From Candidatus Bathyarchaeota archaeon (GTDB lineage: Archaea > Thermoproteota > Bathyarchaeia > Bathyarchaeales > DTEX01), in the NCBI GenBank assembly GCA_018397055.1, contig JAGTQS010000003.1, forward strand, positions 1 through 38,148: 38,148 nt of DNA, in the 5' to 3' direction. Within the stretch, counting starts at the first letter, position 1; each line of letters begins with the position of its first letter. Shown in pieces: positions 16,842-25,071 of the stretch. The notes under the pieces are model-generated. The model saw only the letters and a list, made by a program, of their open reading frames with translations, did not search any database and had not been told where the DNA came from. Both the position numbers and the translations under genes were made by a program.

Positions 16842-16947
16842 TAGGTTTGTCATCAATAACGTGTAATTTTTAATAAATGCGTTCCTCTTTTTCTTTTTCA
16901 AATCTTTTATATTGCATCATTATTTATTGTAAACCATTACTTTCTCT

Positions 16948-17754
16948 TTGGTGGACGATTTGAAACTTGGCTTTAGTACAGTGATGTATGAGAATTCTGG
17001 TTTGTCGCATCAGCAAATTGTGGAAAAAGCGGCTTTTCTTGGCTATCAAGGCATTGAACTTAACTTTAAAGAGTGGCCCACTGATTTTAAAGTGGATTCA
17101 ATAAAGAATTCTTCACAAGAATATGGTATAGAGGTTGCTGCGATAGGTACAAGACATTTGTACATTACACATAATCTTTACCTTACCTCTCCTAAGCCGA
17201 AGGTTAAGAGGAAATCCTTCGAATATTTAACAGAATGCATGAAAATTGCCGATAAACTTAACTGCAATGTTATTCAGGCAGGCTGGGCATTTCAAGGATC
17301 AATTTTGGAGACCTCGTACAATGATGCGTGGAAAATAGCGGTAAATAGCCTAAAAGACGTAAGTAATCTTTGCAGACGATATAATAAAACCTTCGTTGTC
17401 GAATTTGCATGTAAACAGAATGCTCAATTGTTAAATACCTTGGATGACACACTGCGCATGCTTGACGAGGTTGGAGAAGACAATGTTTTTGTTATGATCG
17501 ATATATATCATGTACACCAAGAAAATTACCCTCTTAGAAAATGTGTTCATAAGGCAAATAAAAAATTGGCGTACGTCCACTTGGCAAACAATGAAAGGCT
17601 ACCTCCAGGAAAAGGAATTATTAACTTTAGAGAGTTCATTGATGCGTTAAAAGAAATCCATTATAATGGATACTTAATAATGGAATACGAAGCCAGATCA
17701 GAGATTGATAAGTCATTGAAAGATGCTTTAAATTTTATAATGAAGCTTTTATGA
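16948..17754 (+). CDS. sugar phosphate isomerase/epimerase-like TIM-barrel protein
   Basis: This is a member of the xylose-isomerase-like TIM-barrel superfamily (AP endonuclease 2 fold), 268 residues. Visible features are the first strand LGFSTVMY, the second strand YQGIELNFKEWP, FVVEFACK near 150, IDIYHVHQE near 188-196 and a late YVHLANNERLPPGKG with the GxGxIxF-like tail INFREF. The divalent-metal ligands of the fold (Glu, Asp, His, Glu) appear to be present, the last in LIMEYEA. The substrate cannot be told from sequence. The start is TTG at 16948 or the adjacent GTG at 16951, in an area without a ribosome-binding site, so it may be leaderless from an AT-rich box near 16920. An insertion-sequence relic begins directly after its stop codon. 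Confidence 0.85.
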   Translation: MVDDLKLGFSTVMYENSGLSHQQIVEKAAFLGYQGIELNFKEWPTDFKVDSIKNSSQEYGIEVAAIGTRHLYITHNLYLTSPKPKVKRKSFEYLTECMKIADKLNCNVIQAGWAFQGSILETSYNDAWKIAVNSLKDVSNLCRRYNKTFVVEFACKQNAQLLNTLDDTLRMLDEVGEDNVFVMIDIYHVHQENYPLRKCVHKANKKLAYVHLANNERLPPGKGIINFREFIDALKEIHYNGYLIMEYEARSEIDKSLKDALNFIMKLL

Positions 17755-17762
17755 GTGAACTA

Positions 17763-17783
17763 CCACAACCTTTTAGGTTGTGG
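17763..17783. repeat. right-end hairpin 1 of the IS605 relic
   Basis: This is a perfect 9-bp inverted repeat, CCACAACCT and AGGTTGTGG with a TTT loop, lying just inside the relic boundary next to the isomerase stop codon. Such hairpins near the right end are the recognition structures of IS200/IS605 transposition and form the scaffold of the guide RNA in TnpB elements. Confidence 0.8.
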
Positions 17784-17975
17784 CTTCTTGCTTCTGAGGT
17801 CAGACTCGGTCTCTGCTCACCCAGAGCATAGGTTTCCCTCGGCGAAACCGTTTCCGCAAACCACGTCTGGAAGGCAGGTTGCGATGGTCTCGGTCTCCAC
17901 AAGCGCAACTTCGGCCTGTCCCACGCCCAGCGAGGAACAGTTATCAGTAAGAGAAAGGATGTGTTTCGGTATCAT

Positions 17976-17996
17976 CCCCAGCCTAAAGTTCTGGGG
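17976..17996. repeat. right-end-like hairpin 2 of the IS605 relic
   Basis: A 6-bp stem, CCCCAG/CTGGGG, has a 9-nt loop (CCTAAAGTT on the plus strand). Its loop carries the 'CTTTAGG' sequence that many archaeal IS605 right ends share. It sits about 200 bases from hairpin 1, suggesting an older, interrupted element end. Confidence 0.6.
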
Positions 17997-18148
17997 ACTT
18001 CCCGCCTCGTTAAAACTTAAAACTGCTGATTGTTCCATAACCTTTTCGAAAAAATTTGTAATAGATTTAAGAGATTTGGGTAAAAACAAAAAAATTGTTT
18101 ATTGATATTAAGGGAATTCTGGTTCTTGATTAGTGGATATTGATTTTC

Positions 18149-18337
18149 TTATAATGAGTCTTGGTATTTTTCAAAGAGAAGCTCAAGAGATCTTCTTAAG
18201 GCTTCAGCTCTGCTTGAAAAGATTCTTTTTATATCAATCAATTGGTCGAGCTTTTTTAGGTAGTCCTTTGAGAGCGCTAGCTTTACAACGATTTCTTCAT
18301 AATCTTTTGTTTCTACAGGTTGTTCTGCCAAGACCAA
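18149..18337 (-). CDS. ribbon-helix-helix (CopG-like) DNA-binding protein
   Basis: This is a small protein of about 60 residues. The core has the ribbon-helix-helix layout: a short strand (EEIVVKLAL), helix A (SKDYLKKLDQLIDI), a turn with the conserved small residues FSSRAE, and helix B (EALRRSLELLFEKY). Such proteins dimerise and bind operators, usually as repressors and often of their own region. The open frame starts with TTG at 18337. A second TTG at 18331 is better spaced (eight bases) from GAGG and may be the true start. A TATA box TTTTATATA at about 18366-18374 precedes it. It is divergent from ftsZ across 254 bases, so ftsZ is a candidate target; that is inference. Confidence 0.7.
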   Translation of the reverse strand: MVLAEQPVETKDYEEIVVKLALSKDYLKKLDQLIDIKRIFSSRAEALRRSLELLFEKYQDSL

Positions 18338-18591
18338 TTCCTCAGCAAAAACTTAGCATTTTTAGTATATAAAAGTTATTGTTTAATTCACTTTTAACTT
18401 TACTTTATGGTTTCCAAAAATCATTTCTACATCTGTATTTTTTAACTATTTTACAATACTCTAATATTCTATTATAGTATACTAATATATTTAATCTAGA
18501 TATACTCTTGGAAAGCTTTATATCTACGATTGTATAAATAAAAATCGAGCTTAAGGAAAATAAAAAATTAAGATAAAAGGAGATAAAAAAA
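18338..18591. promoter_or_regulatory. divergent promoter region between RHH gene and ftsZ, with repeated AT-rich motif
   Basis: ftsZ side: TATA-like CTTTATATCT at 18516-18525 and TGTATAAATA at 18531-18540, then a strong Shine-Dalgarno AAGGAG at 18577-18582, ten bases before the ATG. RHH side: TTTTATATA (minus strand) at about 18366-18374. Between them, at roughly 18455-18510, are the palindrome TAGTATACTA at 18474-18483 and similar units AATACTCTAATATT, ATACTAATATAT and ATATACTCTTGG. These could be operator repeats, or simply AT-rich chance. Confidence 0.5.
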
Positions 18592-19674
18592 ATGGAGCGA
18601 AGTATTGAAGAGATAGCTAGAGAAGCTATCCCGCAGATAGCTGTGTTAGGAATCGGTGGAGCCGGGTGTAACATCATATCATGGATGAAGGGAAAAGAAG
18701 TCTCAGGTGCAAGAGTCTATGGATTAAACAGCGACGCTCAGCACTTAAGCATTACAAAAGCTGACCAAAGGGTACTCTTAGGATACAAGGTTACTGGCGG
18801 TCTAGGATGCGGAGGTTTTCCAGAACAAGGTGCAAAAGCTGCTGAAGAAAGCTTGGAAGAAATTGAAAAACTCATCTCAGGCATGGGGCTAGTCTTCATA
18901 ACGACAGGTCTTGGCGGTGGAACAGGGACAGGCGCATCTCCCGTAGTAGCAAAATTAGCGAAAGAAATGGGTGCTTTAACATTAGCAGTAGTCACAACAC
19001 CGTTCTCAGTGGAGAGAGCTAGACTCATAAAAGCAAAGGAAGGCCTGAAGAGACTTGTTGAGGTATGCGACGCAGTAATAGTTATCGACAACAACAGGCT
19101 CAGAAAGGTCGCAGGCAACTTACCACTTTCCGAAGCTTTCGCAGTTGCTAACGAGCTGATCGCAACCTTCATAAAGAACACTGCTGAAACCATAGCTACT
19201 CCAAGCCTCGTCAACCTCGACTTCGCAGACCTGAAAGCAATCATGATGGGAAGCGGAGTTTGCGCTATGGGTGTCGGCGAAGGCCAAGGAGACACAAAAG
19301 TCGAAGATTCAGTAGAAAGAGCGCTAAACGCACAGCTACTTGACATCGGCGACATAAGGAAATCCGAAGGTGCACTGGTCCACCTCGAAGGAGGAGATGA
19401 CATGACCCTAGAGGACGTTAACAGAGCTGGAGAACTGGTCATAAGCAGAATATCTCCAACTGCAAGAGTCTCATGGGGCGCCCGCGTCAACAGCGCAATG
19501 CAAGGAACCATGCGTGCAACAGTGGTCCTAGCAGGAGTCGAAAGCCCATTCCTTGTAGGAGAACTCCCACCGCTAGGTGCGATGGCGGCTCCAGCAGGAG
19601 AGGGACAGCAAGTCGAAGTCAAGAAGGAAGCACCACCTAAGAAAGGATTCTTTGGAAAGCTCTTTAGCGAGTAA
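18592..19674 (+). CDS. ftsZ: cell division GTPase FtsZ
   Basis: FtsZ polymerises into the division ring. The 360-residue protein has IGGAGCN at 21-27, the tubulin/FtsZ signature GLGGGTGTG at 106-114, the TTPFSVE segment near 135 and the T7 synergy loop NLDFADL at 208-214. The C-terminal domain is followed by a linker and a basic, aromatic tail (KKGFFGKLF). The C-terminal peptide probably recruits membrane anchors. It is a true FtsZ and not CetZ, judging by the NxDxxD-type T7 loop and length. The ATG is preceded by AAGGAG. A small membrane/zinc-ribbon gene follows closely and may be co-transcribed. Codon use is GC-richer than its neighbours, as expected for a highly expressed gene. Confidence 0.97.
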   Translation: MERSIEEIAREAIPQIAVLGIGGAGCNIISWMKGKEVSGARVYGLNSDAQHLSITKADQRVLLGYKVTGGLGCGGFPEQGAKAAEESLEEIEKLISGMGLVFITTGLGGGTGTGASPVVAKLAKEMGALTLAVVTTPFSVERARLIKAKEGLKRLVEVCDAVIVIDNNRLRKVAGNLPLSEAFAVANELIATFIKNTAETIATPSLVNLDFADLKAIMMGSGVCAMGVGEGQGDTKVEDSVERALNAQLLDIGDIRKSEGALVHLEGGDDMTLEDVNRAGELVISRISPTARVSWGARVNSAMQGTMRATVVLAGVESPFLVGELPPLGAMAAPAGEGQQVEVKKEAPPKKGFFGKLFSE

Positions 19675-19745
19675 ACACCTAAAACGTATAGGAGACAAGC
19701 AAAATCAACGAACCAATAACTTACATAATACTACTGTTTGCTGCT

Positions 19746-19970
19746 GTGGCGGTGCTGATAATCCTGTACATTGCTATAAAAGCCTTTAAACCTCCCACTA
19801 TGTTTTTTGCATTAGACGAATCAGTCGAGCAGCTTGTAACCAAGCTAAGCTGTCCAAAATGCCGTTCAAGAAGATTGAAGCCCATAGGGCGATACACTAT
19901 TGAGTGTGCGAGCTGTGGCTTCATATTCAGTGTAGGAATGGTAGCTAAAAAGCCAGTGATTTCAAGCTAA
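19746..19970 (+). CDS. small membrane protein with C-terminal zinc ribbon
   Basis: This is a 74-residue (or longer) protein. An N-terminal hydrophobic segment is followed by about 20 polar residues (ESVEQLVTK) and a zinc ribbon with CPKC and CASC separated by about 17 residues. The GTG at 19746 cuts the hydrophobic segment to about 14 residues. The frame stays open upstream to a stop at 19689-19691, and those codons extend it naturally (ITYIILLFAAVAVLIILYIAIKAF). GGAG at 19691-19694 would suit a start near 19704, but the codon there is ATC. The true start is therefore uncertain. It lies only a few tens of bases after ftsZ. Function is unknown; a division-associated role is inference from position. 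Confidence 0.6.
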   Translation: MAVLIILYIAIKAFKPPTMFFALDESVEQLVTKLSCPKCRSRRLKPIGRYTIECASCGFIFSVGMVAKKPVISS

Positions 19971-20165
19971 TACGTTGCCGAATATAGGCTGACAGCAATA
20001 TGGATCTCGGCTGATTCGTGTTCCCTTTTTTTAAAGATAAATTTTTGAAAGATTTGTTTTCATTTTCGTTTCCACAATGACTTGCAGTATAGACTTTTTG
20101 TTCATAACTATTTTAGGCATAGGTAACCGTTTTCGAAACATATTTACAATATCGCGCTATTACTC

Positions 20166-22097
20166 ATGGAAGGACTGTGGTTGTTTAGGAAACAATATGT
20201 AGTAGTCTTGAAAATTCTATTGTTACTAACATCCGTTTATGTCAACGCAGGGTTCATGCCAAGCATTACAGTAAGGGCATCAAGCACGCCAAACATCCCA
20301 TATAATCTTGGAAACTGGACTTATGTGACGAAGCCTGTTTATCCTGTAAAAATAAATGCTTCTCAGATTCCTATAGGTTGCAATTGGACGCTTGTTTATA
20401 CCCTGAGATGTGATTCATTTTACCACATTTATTTTTATGGAGATTGGATTAGTACCCTAACAGACTATGACATATATGTTTACGATCCGAATGGCAAGCT
20501 TGAAACCCTTCATACTGAGGCAGCAGGGCTTCCTGAACATTTAGGCACAACTGTCGATGATCCGTTTTTCAAGCCAAATCATTCGGGGAACTATAGTTTT
20601 CTTATTGTTAACGACCTTAAGGAAAGCCATGGAGAAGCTGCAGCGACTTTTATGCTGATTGAAAATATCGAATGTAATAGATGGCATGAACGATATATTA
20701 CTGGCAAAGTCAATTTTGAACATGTCTATAATACTACATGGGCTTACGAATTCTCAACAAACAGTAGCAGAGTTGAAGTAATAATCGACGTTCCAAACAC
20801 GCTAGACATGTATGAAGCTAGGCTTTATATTATGGCGAATCCCAGCAAAAACCTTGGAAGTCTTATGAACGGTAAACCAGTAGCTTGGGAACCTGGTCTA
20901 TATGGCATTCTCGATGCTTCAAAGATGTATGGAGGCTATAACTTAGAAGATGATGGATTTAAAATTTCACCTGCAACTGCAAGCTGCGAATACTTTGGAG
21001 ACGACATGTTCATTAACTACACATCTCCATCAAAAGGAAGCACAATCTTATATCATCTTGTTTTGATTGGTGAAAATGGAAATGGCGTATTAAAGTTTAT
21101 GATAAAGACCGACTTTAATCCCCCTGAAATCAGCATTCTGAACCAAGTTTCAACTGTTATTGAAGGAAATGAAACTATAATAACTGTAAATGTGAAAGAT
21201 CAAGATTCTTTGAAAGCAGTTTTGTTGAAATATTCAAATGACGGTTGGAGAACTGTTACCTCAGCTTCGATGAGTCACGTCGCTAATCAGACATATAGGT
21301 GTACAATTCCAGCACAACCAGCAGGAACAACAATAAATTATGTGATTTCAGCCTCAGATATAGCTGGAAACGAAGCTGAGACTCAAGGAAGCTTTAAAGT
21401 CAAAGATCAACCTAATCTAACAATCTTCTTGCATCAGAATATAATCTATGCTAATGAGAAAGTTGAGGTCTCAGGACAAATGCCAGTTCCTGGAGCTGTG
21501 ATAATGCTTAATTATACTTGCAGTGACAAAGAAGTTGTCCGATACGTAACGGTTAGCCAAAATAGCTCATTTACCGATTTATTCATGCCTGAAAAAATTG
21601 GCAATTGGACAGTCTCGGCGTATTGGCAAGGTGATGAAACCCATTTCGCGGCTTCAAGCGATCAAAAAAAGTTCGTTGTTCAGAAAGTTCCGACATCACT
21701 TAATTGTTCAATTTCTAAAGAAACAATAGATTTAGGAAGCAAAATCACAATCACAGGTAATGTTCATCCCATTAATACCGGGAAACCTATTAAGTTAGCC
21801 TTTACGATGCCTAATTCTACAGTCACCGAAAAATATACTTACGTAAATTCTGAGGGAACATTCAGTATTGAACTTACACCTCAAATGCCAGGAACTTGGA
21901 AAGTACAGGCGTACCTAGCAGGAGACAATGTGTATTTGCCTTCGACAAGCGAATCCTTACAATTTGTAGTTAATGATACGTGGTTAAATATCATAGTGTC
22001 TTTCATTTCTCAAAACCTCATATACATCGTAGCTGCAATAGGCGCAACAGTCTCCGCTGTGGGATTTTTCATATATTGGAGGAGAAGAGGAGAATAA
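20166..22097 (+). CDS. secreted, membrane-anchored surface protein with Ig-like repeats
   Basis: This is a 643-residue protein. The N-terminus has a basic start and a hydrophobic stretch (VVVLKILLLLTSVYVNAGFM, about residues 12-31), a signal peptide or anchor. A long extracytoplasmic region rich in N-x-S/T sequons follows, consistent with heavy N-glycosylation. From about 315 there are three Ig/fibronectin-like sandwich units: one with SDGWRT-like and YVISASDIAGN segments, then two similar units beginning NLTIFLHQ and SLNCSISKETIDLGSKITITG. A C-terminal membrane helix (IIVSFISQNLIYIVAAIGATVSAVGFFIYW) ends with RRRGE on the cytoplasmic side. Most likely it is a surface-layer-associated or adhesin-type protein. 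The first 300 residues are not recognised. It is monocistronic, converging with the aIF5B gene. Confidence 0.8.
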   Translation: MEGLWLFRKQYVVVLKILLLLTSVYVNAGFMPSITVRASSTPNIPYNLGNWTYVTKPVYPVKINASQIPIGCNWTLVYTLRCDSFYHIYFYGDWISTLTDYDIYVYDPNGKLETLHTEAAGLPEHLGTTVDDPFFKPNHSGNYSFLIVNDLKESHGEAAATFMLIENIECNRWHERYITGKVNFEHVYNTTWAYEFSTNSSRVEVIIDVPNTLDMYEARLYIMANPSKNLGSLMNGKPVAWEPGLYGILDASKMYGGYNLEDDGFKISPATASCEYFGDDMFINYTSPSKGSTILYHLVLIGENGNGVLKFMIKTDFNPPEISILNQVSTVIEGNETIITVNVKDQDSLKAVLLKYSNDGWRTVTSASMSHVANQTYRCTIPAQPAGTTINYVISASDIAGNEAETQGSFKVKDQPNLTIFLHQNIIYANEKVEVSGQMPVPGAVIMLNYTCSDKEVVRYVTVSQNSSFTDLFMPEKIGNWTVSAYWQGDETHFAASSDQKKFVVQKVPTSLNCSISKETIDLGSKITITGNVHPINTGKPIKLAFTMPNSTVTEKYTYVNSEGTFSIELTPQMPGTWKVQAYLAGDNVYLPSTSESLQFVVNDTWLNIIVSFISQNLIYIVAAIGATVSAVGFFIYWRRRGE

Positions 22098-22120
22098 AAG
22101 GAAACACGCAGTTTACCGTT

Positions 22121-23932
22121 CTATTTGTATGAACCCCAGAACGGCGTTGTTTTTCTCATTATTTCGATATATTCATTTAAACAATCCAGCTCAGATTGAT
22201 CTAGTCTATCTTGAAATTTTGAGAGCAATTTTTTCACGTGGTCTTCCGAAACTTCAACATAAAGTATGTCTTCCTCTTTGAAGTGTCGACCTACGATAGG
22301 TTTATCCATTGAAATAGCAACCTGTTTCCCAACTTCAGCGGAGGAAATTGCCTCACCTTTCTCTTGAATCTGAAGTATCTCTCCCACTTCCTTCCCATCT
22401 GTGGTAATCAGTCGTACTCTGGGTTGAATTTTTCCAGCTAAAACATCAACTCCAACTATAGCCGGCTTGGCTTTCCTAAAGACATATCCTGGAAGAACCT
22501 TAACTTTGCCTGGTCTTATAAGCCTGTCAAATTCGGTTTTTTCTCGGGCTTCTTTTTCCTGCCTCATCCATTTCAAGTATTCGTCGACCAGATGATAGAT
22601 TACCTTTTCCCTGAAAACTGGAATTTTCCGATTTTCGGCCTCTTCTACAGCGTCAGGTAGAATTTTTACGTTGAAGCCTAAGATAGCTGCGTACAAAGGC
22701 TCGTTTTCTTTAACCACAACGGCTTCTGCGATGTCTCTTTTTGAAATGTCGCCAACGTCGGCTAGTCTTACAGGTATGTTTTCTCTTTGCAGATTTTCAG
22801 CTATCGCCTCTAAGGAACCTAAAGTATCCGTTTTCAGAATTACACCATCAATGTTAGTTGACACTCGAATCTTCTGTACTTCCTCCGAAACCTCATTAAC
22901 ATAGTTTGCCAGCTCGGTTCGAGAAGGTACCACATAAATGGGAGCCCCAGCTAACGCATCATCAAGATTTGGCGCAACAATTTTAACACCAGCAGCCGCA
23001 GATACCTCGTCCACAACTGAAAATTTATCTCTCGGATCCCTAATTTCGTCAAGCGGTTTAGGTAACAGAAGAGCCCGAACCGTTGTTTCAATCGGTTTTT
23101 CTTTTCCGCCTAAAACTATAGTGTCATTTTTTCGAAGAACACCGTCATAGATGATGACATTAACCGTTGTGCCAAGCCCAGTTTCTTCTTTGACCTCAAG
23201 AACAGTGCCTTTTGCAGGACCAGTTGTAGTTTGAAGCCTATTCTTAAGGAATTGTTGCGCCAAATCTTGATGATGCGTTTGTTGCGTAAGCCCTATTAAC
23301 ACAGCTATAAGCTCTGTAATACCTTCACCTGTTTTGGCGCTTGTTGGAACAATAGCTATTGTACGCGTAAAATCGCTGATCCTGTCAAACCTATCTGCTC
23401 TGAAACCAATTTCAGAGAATTTCCCAATAATATTGTACAAGTGTTCATCTACGGATTGTTGAACAAACTTATCTTGTTTCTTGTAAGATTCCATGAAAGA
23501 AAGGGTAGAGTGAGGAATCCATCCTGATATTCGGTCAACCTTGTTCGCTGCCACGACAAAAGGCGTCTTTCTAGATTTTAGGATTTCAATAGACTCGAAA
23601 GTTTGGGCTTCAAATCCCTTAACAATGTCTATAACTAAAATTGCGATGTCAGCAACTCCGCCGCCTCTTCTTCTCAAATTCGTGAAAGCCTCATGTCCCG
23701 GCGTGTCAATCACTAGAAGACCTGGGATTCGTATATCCCCGCCAATCCTTTGAAGAAGTTGACCAGCCAATTCCTTTAATGTTTCAACTGGAAAGAAGCT
23801 AGCGCCAACGTGTTGCGTCATACCCCCAGGCTCTCTTGCTTGAACATTGCTTTTTCTTATTTGATCAAGCAGTAAAGTTTTTCCTGTATCAACATGCCCG
23901 AGAACGCACACAATTGGTTGTCTCAGCGGCAT
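22121..23932 (-). CDS. infB: translation initiation factor aIF5B
   Basis: This is the archaeal IF2/eIF5B GTPase that promotes subunit joining and initiator tRNA placement. The 603-residue length is normal for archaeal proteins without an N-terminal extension. The G domain has G1 GHVDTGKT at 12-19, a switch region with GGMTQHVGA, G3 DTPGHE, G4 NKVD and a SAKTGEGI segment. Beta-barrel domain II, the alpha/beta domain III (IRVSTNIDGVILKTDTLGSLEAI) and C-terminal domain IV follow. No intein is present. The ATG at 23932 has GAGGGGAG upstream. It follows the BioD/DRTGG gene by 34 bases on the same strand and may share its transcript. Confidence 0.97.
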   Translation of the reverse strand: MPLRQPIVCVLGHVDTGKTLLLDQIRKSNVQAREPGGMTQHVGASFFPVETLKELAGQLLQRIGGDIRIPGLLVIDTPGHEAFTNLRRRGGGVADIAILVIDIVKGFEAQTFESIEILKSRKTPFVVAANKVDRISGWIPHSTLSFMESYKKQDKFVQQSVDEHLYNIIGKFSEIGFRADRFDRISDFTRTIAIVPTSAKTGEGITELIAVLIGLTQQTHHQDLAQQFLKNRLQTTTGPAKGTVLEVKEETGLGTTVNVIIYDGVLRKNDTIVLGGKEKPIETTVRALLLPKPLDEIRDPRDKFSVVDEVSAAAGVKIVAPNLDDALAGAPIYVVPSRTELANYVNEVSEEVQKIRVSTNIDGVILKTDTLGSLEAIAENLQRENIPVRLADVGDISKRDIAEAVVVKENEPLYAAILGFNVKILPDAVEEAENRKIPVFREKVIYHLVDEYLKWMRQEKEAREKTEFDRLIRPGKVKVLPGYVFRKAKPAIVGVDVLAGKIQPRVRLITTDGKEVGEILQIQEKGEAISSAEVGKQVAISMDKPIVGRHFKEEDILYVEVSEDHVKKLLSKFQDRLDQSELDCLNEYIEIMRKTTPFWGSYK

Positions 23933-23966
23933 AAGGCTCTCCCCTCGTACGTTTATTTATAAATTT

Positions 23967-25058
23967 TTAGTTTGAATGCAAGCTTACTTGTAGAATCTGT
24001 TTCCAATCAACGTTTTCTTTTACTAATTTTGTTGCTTTTTTTATTCTTTCCTCGTCTGTTGGCTTAATTCTTCCAATGATTTTCTGTACCATTTGCAGGG
24101 TGGTATAAGTATCAAAGGGCACTAGAATTATGGGAATTCTAAGGTCGTCTGCTCGTGGAAAAATCTTTACGCTTGGGTACAAATTTCCTGTCAGAATCAT
24201 CGCTGAAACACCTGCCTCTAAAGCAGTAAAAATAATATCTGTCCTGTCTCCTCCAGTTATGACAAGTTCGTCCTTAGCTTTTCGGAAGTATCCAGCTGCA
24301 CTTTCAGGAGTCATTGCGCCTATAAGAACTGTCTGCACAGTTCTATTCATGCCGTCTTTGCCAGCTAGGATTTTTCCGCCAATTGCGTCTTGAATTTCCT
24401 TTACTGTGAGGGCGCTTAACGTTTTATCCTCAGGAATAATGCCTACAACGTTTATTCCGCTTTTTTCAAGTGCAGGTTTAATAACGTTTTTTGCTTTTTG
24501 CATTTTAGCAGAAGAAACCTGGTTTAAGATGACGCCTAGAATGCTGGATTTCCATTTCGAGATATAGTCTAAGGCTTGTAAAATGTTGTCTACTATGAGG
24601 TCGTTCTCGTACTTTTCGACAAGAAGTATTTTAGCACCAAAATCTGCTGCTAATTTTGGCACAGGACATCCGATAAAAGATCCAACAGATAAAGCTGGAG
24701 GGCCCTCAATCAAAACCAAATCTTTTTCTTCGGAAGCATTTTTATATGCTGTTAAAATTTTATTTGAAACCTTCTGTAAACTGACTTTAATAAACTGCTC
24801 TAGCAACATGTCTCTATGAACAACAAAGGGACAAACCTGATTTACATCAACTTCTAGATTCAAAATTTTTCTCATAGTTTCAGCGTCTTCGTCTCTTGGT
24901 TCTCCCTTTTCATTTAACGAGTACTGTAAACCTATTGGCTTAAAATACCCCACGCTTTTTCCTAAATCTTTAGTAGATATGCGCGCTAGCGCTATTGTTA
25001 TGATGCTTTTACCTGAAAGTTCTTTGGTTGATGCTATATAGATTGCTCTTTTACTCAT
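23967..25058 (-). CDS. BioD-like P-loop / DRTGG domain protein
   Basis: The 363-residue protein joins a dethiobiotin-synthetase-like P-loop NTPase domain (ASTKELSGKSIITIALARI near residues 9-27; GPPALS and a LVEKYENDLIVD-like segment) to a C-terminal DRTGG domain (about 220-330, with LVITGGDRTDIIF). This combination is the architecture found at the N-terminus of some phosphotransacetylases, but no Pta catalytic domain is present here. It starts 13 bases after the acyl-CoA synthetase gene, with a strong GGAAGGAGAG. Such stand-alone proteins often accompany ADP-forming acyl-CoA synthetases in archaea, hinting at a regulatory or sensing role in acetyl-CoA/acetate metabolism. The reaction, if any, is unknown. 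Confidence 0.88.
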   Translation of the reverse strand: MSKRAIYIASTKELSGKSIITIALARISTKDLGKSVGYFKPIGLQYSLNEKGEPRDEDAETMRKILNLEVDVNQVCPFVVHRDMLLEQFIKVSLQKVSNKILTAYKNASEEKDLVLIEGPPALSVGSFIGCPVPKLAADFGAKILLVEKYENDLIVDNILQALDYISKWKSSILGVILNQVSSAKMQKAKNVIKPALEKSGINVVGIIPEDKTLSALTVKEIQDAIGGKILAGKDGMNRTVQTVLIGAMTPESAAGYFRKAKDELVITGGDRTDIIFTALEAGVSAMILTGNLYPSVKIFPRADDLRIPIILVPFDTYTTLQMVQKIIGRIKPTDEERIKKATKLVKENVDWKQILQVSLHSN

Positions 25059-25071
25059 CTTTCTCTCCTTC

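Larger units (their letters stand above)
17757..18025 (-). mobile_element. IS200/IS605-family right-end relic with tnpB C-terminal remnant
   Basis: On the minus strand an open stretch encodes a peptide containing LGVGQAEVALVETETIA, which resembles the C-terminal tail typical of TnpB. It is followed by a stop (TGA at 17817-17819), then further in-frame residues ending in KKPQPKRLW and TAG at 17760-17762. The DNA there forms the hairpin typical of an IS605 right end. A second such end lies further in, coding EAGSPQNFRLG over its own hairpin. The catalytic body of TnpB and any TnpA are absent. This is a decayed 3' fragment, possibly two nested elements. GC-richness above the AT-rich neighbours also marks it as foreign. 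This block explains the 394 bases without a gene after the isomerase. Confidence 0.75.

Noticed and set aside
17755..18105. Plus-strand open frame of 116 codons after the isomerase gene
   Set aside because: The conserved signal in this stretch is on the other strand (TnpB tail and right-end hairpins). The plus-strand peptide has no coherent domain.
18455..18510. CRISPR-like or regular repeat array upstream of ftsZ
   Set aside because: The similar AT-rich units are short and irregularly spaced with no spacers. At most they are operator sites.
18738..19622. Long open frame (about 294 codons) on the minus strand inside ftsZ
   Set aside because: It is antisense to a clearly conserved FtsZ. The product is Ser/Pro/Ala rich without any family motif. 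It arises from the codon bias of ftsZ.
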